NCBI RefSeq assembly: GCF_001949145.1
Contig: NW_019091514.1
Coordinates: forward strand, 210,456-274,455
Reading direction: 5' to 3'
DNA length: 64,000 nt
From: Acanthaster planci
Taxonomy: Eukaryota > Echinodermata > Asteroidea > Valvatida > Acanthasteridae
Under the pieces are notes generated by a model that was not told the origin of the DNA, searched no databases, and worked only from the letters and a program-made list of their open reading frames with translations. A program made the translations under genes and the position numbers. Below are positions 57,000 to 64,000 of the stretch, in pieces. The stretch's first letter is position 1, and every line of letters begins with the position of its first letter.

Positions 57000-59900
57000 T
57001 TGTCATTATGATCTCGTTGTGGCTTGGACCTCAGAGATAAGCAATAGTTTGGTAGCTGCAACCCCACTTGTTGCTGACATCAATGCCGACAAGATATTGG
57101 ACATCATCTCACCAGCATTCACGGAGGAAGTGGTTGTCCTTGACGGGGTCAGAGGTCAAAACCTTGTGGGGTCAAACTGGCCAGCGAGTTCTTTAGACAA
57201 CTCATTCCACGCCTCACCTTTACCGGTATGCTTTGGACAACCTATGTAACGCTGTGTGTGGTAATCTTGACAAGATTGTGGAATTGAAAAGTTCTTTTGT
57301 GGGTTGATGGGTTGCTCTGCGCCATAGGTGGCGCAGAGCACCTGCTACAGACAAGGCGGGGTGGTGTAACTGGGATGGTCAGTTGACATTTAGATTGGAC
57401 TGTTTGATCATCCGGGGTATTCAAGTTGATGAAAAAGTATGTGTGAATTTACTGTGCAGTAAATTAAGGCAACAAGAATTTCATTCCAGGAGGTCACTGT
57501 TTTTTCCCGGCGTGACATATCATCCATTAAACATGCCCTGAAATGTCAAATCAAGTAGGGAAAATATTGAATCATGATCTTTTATGTAAGAAACACAGTT
57601 TTCAGACCTGTCTCACTGGGTGTCAAGTGGTGTTCACAGGGTGTCTCGCCCAATAGGTTTAATTCATCAAGTTTTTGATGAAATGAAATGAACCAAAAAA
57701 CAAAGTCAAATATTGCTGGTCACATGAAAAAGTATGGTCGGAGTACAATGGAATTTCCTATATTACTGTGTGGTTTATTTTCCCAAGTTTTGTGCTTTCA
57801 AATAAATATAATCTTTGTCCTAAATTTTCTTTTCTTGTTTTTGTCAACATAGTATGACATTGATCAGGACGGAAGAGATGACATTGTCTTATGTACATCA
57901 GATGGAGATATTCTCTTCATTGATGCCCGAGGAAACTGGATGAAGGAAAGGACAATGAGTATCCCATCCTTGGATGTACGGAAGGAATGGTGGAATTTGA
58001 CAGGTGGTTCAAGACAAGATGTGATCGGCCAGTCCGTAAGAACATCCACGCAAAGACAGGTATGTCTGCACTAGAGAATTGGCCAAGATCATTTCCAGTT
58101 TCGATAGTATACACGATTGGGCAATATGATATCGCGTACATGTACATTTGGCCCCAAAGGTACTGTCATGTTGAAGCTTCTGCGCTCGGTGTGCATTATA
58201 TCTTAATTCAGTCAGGTTCTTCCACATTTCTATTTATTCCTTAAATGCTGTTTCTTGTTATTTATTTTAGCGGTCTTACTCTGAACTCATGACAGAACCA
58301 CTTTCACCCTTCAGAACACTTGCTGAAGCGGTTTCCCACCATTTGTAGTGTTTTGAAAGGGTTTCACTGCACTGCTCTTAAAAGCAAGTTTAACTCGACT
58401 GGAAAAGGTTTCAAATGTAACCTTGTTTTTTTCCAGGCCGCTCATTCAAGAGATTCTTCTAGCAAGCAGTACATCAGTGTTGATCCTCACGTGTTAGCCA
58501 CGCCAGTTATTGCTGATCTGAATCGAGATGGCATCACTGAGGAATTAGTTGTCCCGGTTAGCTACTATATTAACAGCAAGATCGACAGGTAGCTTATTTC
58601 AAAAGTGATCAGAGCCCTTCATCTGAAGCAGTAGGTGCTGCTATACTACTTCGGGGTACTAGACTGGCTTTTCTCCTGTCAAGTAGCCCGAGGGGTGAAT
58701 TACATCTAATTGACATTTTTTGGTAGTCAGTAGATATTAAAGGGCAATTAAATTGGCCAAAAGCTACCGTGAGGAAATGTGATCACACGGCTTGTTGCAT
58801 ACATCACAGACAACTACATGTACCTTCTTTAATAAACAAAGCCCTAACCCCTCTCCACCAACAAAATTGACCTTGCTACTAAATGCACCAGAGGCAAAGA
58901 CTGTGGTCTCCTGGAATTTAAATGGTGACTGCACCCACATCAGGGTTAAAGTCAATTTAGTCTTTTCATAATGTTTCTTAATTTGTAAAGTTTTCCAGCA
59001 AATCAAAATTGATTTTTCTCTCCAGGGTCGCATTGAATGCCACACTGAAACACACCTTGTGCAAATATTGATTCCTCTGAACCCGTATCAAAATAGAGAT
59101 CCAGTGTCCTTGGATATGTACATTATGCTCTCTCTTCACTACTTGCAAATGCCCTTCTGATTTTTCTGCCCACTGAGAGCACACCTACTGTGATGTTAAA
59201 AATGAAAAGGCTCAGTTACACCTTACAATATAAAATTCCTTCTTCTTTTATTTGATGACTGCACAAAGTTTTTTATTTTGCCAACTTTTCATTTTTGGTT
59301 TACCATTTTGATCAGGTCAGAAATAGAGCTCATGGAATCAGGAGTTCCTGACTTGGATCTGCGGGGTTATCTAGCAGGTGGCATTGTTCTGTTTAATCTC
59401 ACTGCAGGGCAGATTTATCAGGAAGTGATACTGGAGCTCACAATGGTAAGTTAGTCAAATCATTTGATCTCCGTATTCCCTCATGGTGTTGAGTACAAAT
59501 TGTGACTTCATGAGGTTTGGGTACTTACCTCAACTAACTGGATTACAGATACTTTCTACTTAAATTATGTTGACCTTCAAATCGGTTTTGTACTTTTGGT
59601 GAAGAAAATGTACATTGTTCATTACAAGGACATTACAGTGGATGAGCAGCCATGGGCCGTGAGAAATATACCAAGTAAACAAAACCAACCCTCTGATAAG
59701 TTAAATGAACTCCCTCCAACTTGCTTCATGTGGAATCTTGGCTGATGCACTTGTATCAGTCGTGCAGTGCGCTTAGTATGAAGAGAATTGGCCAAATCCA
59801 ACTGTTTGGCAGAATGCTTACAGAGCAACCCGGAACCAAATTAATTTTTTGTTTGTTTGAGATTTTTTCGCACACAATGATGCATACATGATACTTGGCC

Positions 59901-61376
59901 TTCTTTTTCACAGATTTCAAGATTTTAATTTGTTTTATTCATGAATTAAGATTAAATTATGTGTCTGTACTTTCTTACATCTTCTTTCTGATACAAGTAC
60001 AATGTATTACACACGATTCAATTTTCAATTGTACAATACCAAAAAGTGAATCACTCCACAAATGGAAGTTGGAGGGGGTCAAAAAATTGTTTTGGGGGCC
60101 ATAGGTTTTTAAATTTCTGTATGTTACCTTTTTTTAGCCTTCGTTAGAGGTAAGGCTGAAGTTTGAGGCTTTTGGGGTAAAGGAAATGAAAAAGACCCCC
60201 CCCAAAAAAAGAAAATTTAGAAATTGTTTTCAAAATAATGGAATTTTACTGGAGGGGCATGGCCTTGTGTTCCCCCATCCCAAGAGACTTGTGGCTGTTA
60301 CTGGCCTCAAAACCAGTCTTTTAAAAAATGCAACATATAGTGGCCAACTTTTCAATACAGTCATTTGCAAAAGTGTAAGGCCACCTGGAGTGTGGTTGGT
60401 ATTTCTGTCAATGGGCCTGCATTACACTGTCTCATTGAATGATTACATAACATGTTTTTTACAGTTGTCCATAACATCAGAGTATTTCTATGAGTCCACT
60501 TGAATGACTTTTTTGTGCAAAGGCAGGTCTTGTATTTTGTCTGTAATGCAGCATGGGTATAATAAAGCCAGTTGAAGTTATCAGAAATGCAGGAGGGCAC
60601 AGCATCAAATTATTATCATTTCAAATCATGGAAATGTAGTCAAATAGCTCTGCAACCAAGACACTGAGGTTACACATTGAAAATAAATATAAGTTGCCAT
60701 GATTAATTAGTTCAACTTTGGGTTTTTTCTTCAGGTTAATGCATTTTGTATGGGGTACTCCAAAACTTTTGCAAATGACTGTACATTCAAATGCCACAAG
60801 CCCTGACTCCTGAAAATTTTTAACAATATTTGAGCAATACTTTTTACTGCAGCCTCTTTTTTGCAACACTCTGGGCCAAAACATAGAGAAGTATAGAGGT
60901 TCTACATGTTAGCCATATTTCCGGTAAGAGCTTTTGTTCCACAGAGACTAGACCTTTTGTTCTATCCCTCCTCGCCAAAAGCAGTCACTGGAAAGATGGC
61001 TGCCATGCAGAGCCTCTATTTGCTCCAAAAAATGTGCTGAGTCCAAGTGGCCCACCTCCACAGACTTGTTGGACATTGATCAAAACTTTGGGAACACTTG
61101 TCAGTGCAACCTATCATCCATACCTGTGAGTGCAGATTGCCAAATCATGTTGGTCGATTTGGGTATTGAAACATACTACATAAAACCTTGTTTTTACAGA
61201 GAGATGATGAATTTCCAGGATACATCCTCTTTACTCCAACTGTCGTGGATCTTGACAGTGAAGGAGGCCCTCTAGAGATCATCGTGGGAACCTCAGCAGG
61301 CAACCTCCATGTTTTAGACCATACTGGTACCCCGCGGACTGGTTTCCCTCTGTTACTCAGCACCTTACATGGACAG
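57000..61376 (+). CDS. DEX1-like FG-GAP repeat protein, five internal exons (both ends missing)
   Basis: Exons 57000-57225, 57853-58059, 58437-58588, 59316-59445, 61200-61376; internal phases agree (0, 0, 2, 0) and give about 297 codons. The upstream exon must end in phase 2. The order of conserved blocks follows Arabidopsis DEFECTIVE IN EXINE FORMATION 1: VAATPLVADINAD, YDIDQDGRDDIVL, ISVDPHVLATPVIADLNRDG then VPVSYY, LRGYLAGGIVLFNL, and FTPTVVDLDSEGG with EIIVGTSAGNLHVLDHTG. The D-x-[ND]-x-D-G loops are FG-GAP/VCBS calcium-binding turns of a beta-propeller; the first has lost its glycine (ADINADKILD). The plant protein is a membrane-anchored extracellular/secretory-pathway protein needed for pollen wall patterning. 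An animal function is not established to my knowledge. The acidic insert that separates propeller parts in the plant protein is much shorter here. Later repeats and the membrane anchor should lie right of the window. Confidence 0.85.
57313..57340. repeat. Perfect 11-bp stem hairpin in a DEX1-like intron
   Basis: TGCTCTGCGCC, a 6-base loop (ATAGGT), then GGCGCAGAGCA. It is GC-rich in an AT-rich intron. It lies 88 bases after a 5' splice site and could influence splicing, or be a remnant of a foldback insertion. Confidence 0.85.
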
Positions 61377-62129
61377 GTACATGCATGATTAATTGGTAAT
61401 TGTGTTGACATTTGCATGCTTGACAGGGCCTCCGTAAAAATGATGGATTCCACATTTGCAAATGTTAGTAAGATATACCATAATAAAGCAATGTCCAACC
61501 TTTTTCAATGCTCGCAGTATGGAATAAATCAGAAATGTTAAACAGTTATTTGCAGGCTTTAGTAAGGTCAATACAATCAATTAATACACAGAACTCATGA
61601 TTCGTACAATAAAATTTGAATTTCAGAGCGATATGAATCTTTCCTTTTGTAGCAATTTGTATATTTCTAACGCGGGTAGATGCTTGTGTCTAAAAGCTGA
61701 CTTTTTATTTATCCACAAAAGTTGCTTAAGCTACGTGCACGTACATACGGTGAAGGTACGCATTGGTCCAGCATTATTTAACCAATGCTTGGTCATGAGA
61801 AGACCTTTAACAAAAATCACACCCGGTTCTTATGAATTATTTATCTTCAGACTTGCTAAGTGCTTTGAAGCAGAACTCTGTGGTTTATAAAAAATTCAGC
61901 ACGGTCAGTCAGCCGTATTCATTTAATTTGCCTCGAGGTAATGGGCCAAGGATCGGTCACCTTAGTGGACCAGAGAGGTCAAGGGTGAACTTTTTTAGTG
62001 CTGCTTCATACCCACACGAGTGGTGACCATTGACAGTGGCACCATAAACGGAGCCTCCCAAAGCAATCTCTTAAATGCTCCATTGATCACTGAGGAAACT
62101 AAATTTGACTTGGCATCATTTGACACTGG

Positions 62130-62470
62130 GGACTGGGTTCCAATGGTCATGGAATGGTCCTGGGAAAGTCAGGGAAATTTGGGGAAAAAATAGGGTTTCC
62201 TGGACTCCTGTGGTCAGGGAAAAAAGTCGTGGAAAAAGTAATATAAATCTGGATCATGCAAGGGTTATTTTTGATGGGCGGCCATTGATGTGGCAACGAA
62301 AGGATGGATTTACATACAAGCTGTATGATTTGGCTTTGGTAGTTTTTCAGTTCATAATACCAAACAACTTATTTCTATAAAATGGTATTAAATTCTATGG
62401 AAATTTTCATATTTTAGCCCTAAAGAGTATTGGAAAAGTCACGGAATGTGGCTTTCAGATTTCTGCATGA
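62130..62470. repeat. Interspersed repeat with GTCAGGGAAA/GTCATGGAA motifs
   Basis: Repeated variants of TGGTCATGGAATGG, GTCAGGGAAATT, GTCAGGGAAAA, GTCGTGGAAAA and GTCACGGAATG occur over 340 bp, ending near GCATGAACCCTG. This pattern of irregular GTCANGGAA words is typical of a widespread animal interspersed repeat. The boundaries are approximate. Confidence 0.4.
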
Positions 62471-62869
62471 ACCCTGTGGAGCACTGCCTATATATTTGTA
62501 TGCACAAGTTTCTATTTACTACGCCATGTTTTTAATTCCATACAGGATATTATACCGTTAAATGTTCATTGACATCCTTGAACATACAATATTGGGTTAG
62601 ACCTTTCCTTTCCGTTTTTCTTCCTTTTTTTGTGTTTGCTGGGAGAAAGAATTTAAATTGCACAAAACATTCCCATTGCTTCACTACAGTTCACAAGTAG
62701 ACATAGGCCTCTGGTTTGTCGCTTGGTTCCTAACTTGGTACTTGGTAGAAACTCTTCCGGAATTCTCCACTAGGGAGATTAACAAGGAGGCTCTCAGAAG
62801 AGTGGACACTAATTTGATTTCAGTGGGTTACTGCAGTGAAGTTGTTTGTAGTTATGACTAAAAACTCCT

Positions 62870-63325
62870 GACGAACTTAGGTGAATCAATGATGGTCTGA
62901 TGACAGTTGTTCCGTATTTTAATAGTTTTGGAAACAAGGACTGTTCAAATACTAATGATGAAATATGGGTTCTTTGAAATTGTTTTCTGATGCCCCTCCG
63001 TAACCCCTTTGTTTTAGGTATCAAGATGTATCTAGTGTCTATGATGATGATTTGATGGCAAATTTTGAAGAAGGTTGTGATCTGATGGGTATCTCGTCTC
63101 AACTGGAGGGTGTCCCAGTTTAAAGTTGCCAGCATATCTGTTATAATACTGTTTCTTGAGTAATCTCCAGAAACAAATCTGGCAGCTTTCTGTTGAACCT
63201 TCTCATTAGATGATGTACTGTATGGTTCACTCTATATGGATTCCAAGCAGCAATACTTTATTCCAAATTTGGTCGTACAAGTGTCGGGTAAAGCTTCTCT
63301 TTAATGGATCTGGAGCACGTGGAAA
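62870..63325 (-). mobile_element. Decayed non-LTR retrotransposon, C-terminal reverse transcriptase fragment
   Basis: On the minus strand, KEKLYPTLVRPNLE is followed, after an in-frame stop, by AAWNPY. In a shifted frame VQQKAARFVSGDYSRNS, ITDMLATLNWDTLQLRRDTH and QITTFFKICH continue to the C-terminus. This matches the LVRP.LEYA...W.P and L.W..L..RR....L..F.KI pattern of LINE reverse transcriptases. At least one stop and one frameshift show it is inactive. It differs in sequence from the 33640-34570 LINE, so two families are represented. Confidence 0.8.
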
Positions 63326-64000
63326 TTACGCATTATGACTAAACTCGACTGAAAATCAGTCCCAAGCAGTGGAATTCACATGATGATTTGGCTTCTTAAT
63401 TGTTCTGTGCTCAGCGATCTTTTTCATGCAGGAAGTTATCTGTTGAAATATTGCTCAAAATCAGACAGGTTACATGTACATCGCAACAGTGGCATGAGAT
63501 TTTAGTCAGTAAACCCAATTTGTATTCAGAAACAGTCTAGTAGAATGTTTCCTTGTCTTCATTTCAGAAAATTTCTTAACTGCCGTAATATGCACAACTG
63601 CCCCCTCTGTTGCCGAAAAGCTGTTAGTTTGAAGAAACATCATGACACCCTGCTCCAATGAGGCCATGCTCTGATCTACAGCATTCATTTTCACATAAAT
63701 GCATGTGAATAGTACATGTATACTGAGAATTTGTGCACATTCAATTGTAAATTGGATTCTTACTATGTGGACTTTTTCTAGATGGCAAAGACCTTGATGT
63801 GTCTTTCACTTAGTTCATTTTTGCTCGTTCTCAACCAGCCAAACGGGACACTAGGATGGCCTTTCAGAAATGTTGTGCAGGAACAAAGAGCTCTGTAAAG
63901 ACTTGTGGGTAACATTAAGAAGTGATTTATAAGCGGCCATGAAATATTGCTTTTAAAACTTAGTCTGTGCTCCATGTAGCCTCAAAGCAACTTTGATTGT

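Larger units (their letters stand above)
61377..64000. other. Downstream intron of the DEX1-like gene to the right edge
   Basis: The next DEX1 block (expected pattern like Q-G-x-V-x-x-D-I-N-x-D-G-x-x-E) was not found. The stretch is read as intron holding the 62130-62470 repeat and a LINE fragment. A segment at 62030-62160 has a protein-like frame (SGTINGASQSN and LITEETKFDLASFDTGDW) but matches nothing I recognise. Confidence 0.5.

Noticed and set aside
62030-62160. Candidate DEX1-like exon (SGTINGASQSN, FDLASFDTGDW)
   Set aside because: It does not fit any FG-GAP block, its boundaries lack a phase-compatible acceptor/donor pair, and it runs into an interspersed repeat.

Overview
This window is animal genomic DNA: split genes with GT-AG introns, long AT-rich introns, vertebrate-like orthologous proteins and many short foldback transposons. 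The abundance of ACATGTAC-type motifs, the MITE content and the divergence of the proteins from human suggest a marine invertebrate deuterostome, most likely an echinoderm. That assignment is inference; nothing in the window fixes the species. The sequence is draft quality: 145 Ns at 25013-25157, a single N at 35531, and one probable single-base deletion inside a coding exon.

Layout. (1) 3867-11903, minus: first six coding exons of RALGAPB, the beta subunit of the Ral GTPase-activating complex; the rest lies off the left edge. (2) 15198-16481, plus: a two-exon FBXO48-like F-box gene whose second exon carries a one-base frameshift. (3) 22663-36213, minus: a complete seven-exon PIGL (GPI-anchor de-N-acetylase). 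Its 9.3 kb first intron holds (4) an intronless secreted C-type lectin on the plus strand (32723-33268), followed by a decayed LINE. (5) 38039-40339, plus: a complete four-exon THEM4-like mitochondrial hotdog thioesterase. (6) 43281-45672, plus: a four-exon bZIP factor with an AT-hook and an aberrant basic region that I cannot assign to a family. (7) 47898-55410, minus: a complete eleven-exon BABAM2/BRE with one GC-AG intron. (8) 57000-61376, plus: five internal exons of an FG-GAP protein homologous to plant DEX1; both ends are missing.

The genes are housekeeping or regulatory and have no evident shared pathway. RALGAPB/FBXO48-like, PIGL/THEM4-like and BABAM2/DEX1-like are divergent pairs; bZIP/BABAM2 is convergent. 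Exon models were built by hand from homology to human (or Arabidopsis) proteins remembered from general knowledge. All splice junctions were checked for phase and consensus.

The most unusual structures are DNA-level: a 90-bp perfect palindrome near 12.95 kb; a 12-bp minisatellite starting beside a RALGAPB 5' splice site; a MITE ending 23 nt upstream of a PIGL exon; a decayed tandem duplication that includes part of a PIGL exon; and several paired foldback elements. I found no CRISPR array, operon, tRNA or rRNA, and no clear new multi-gene system.
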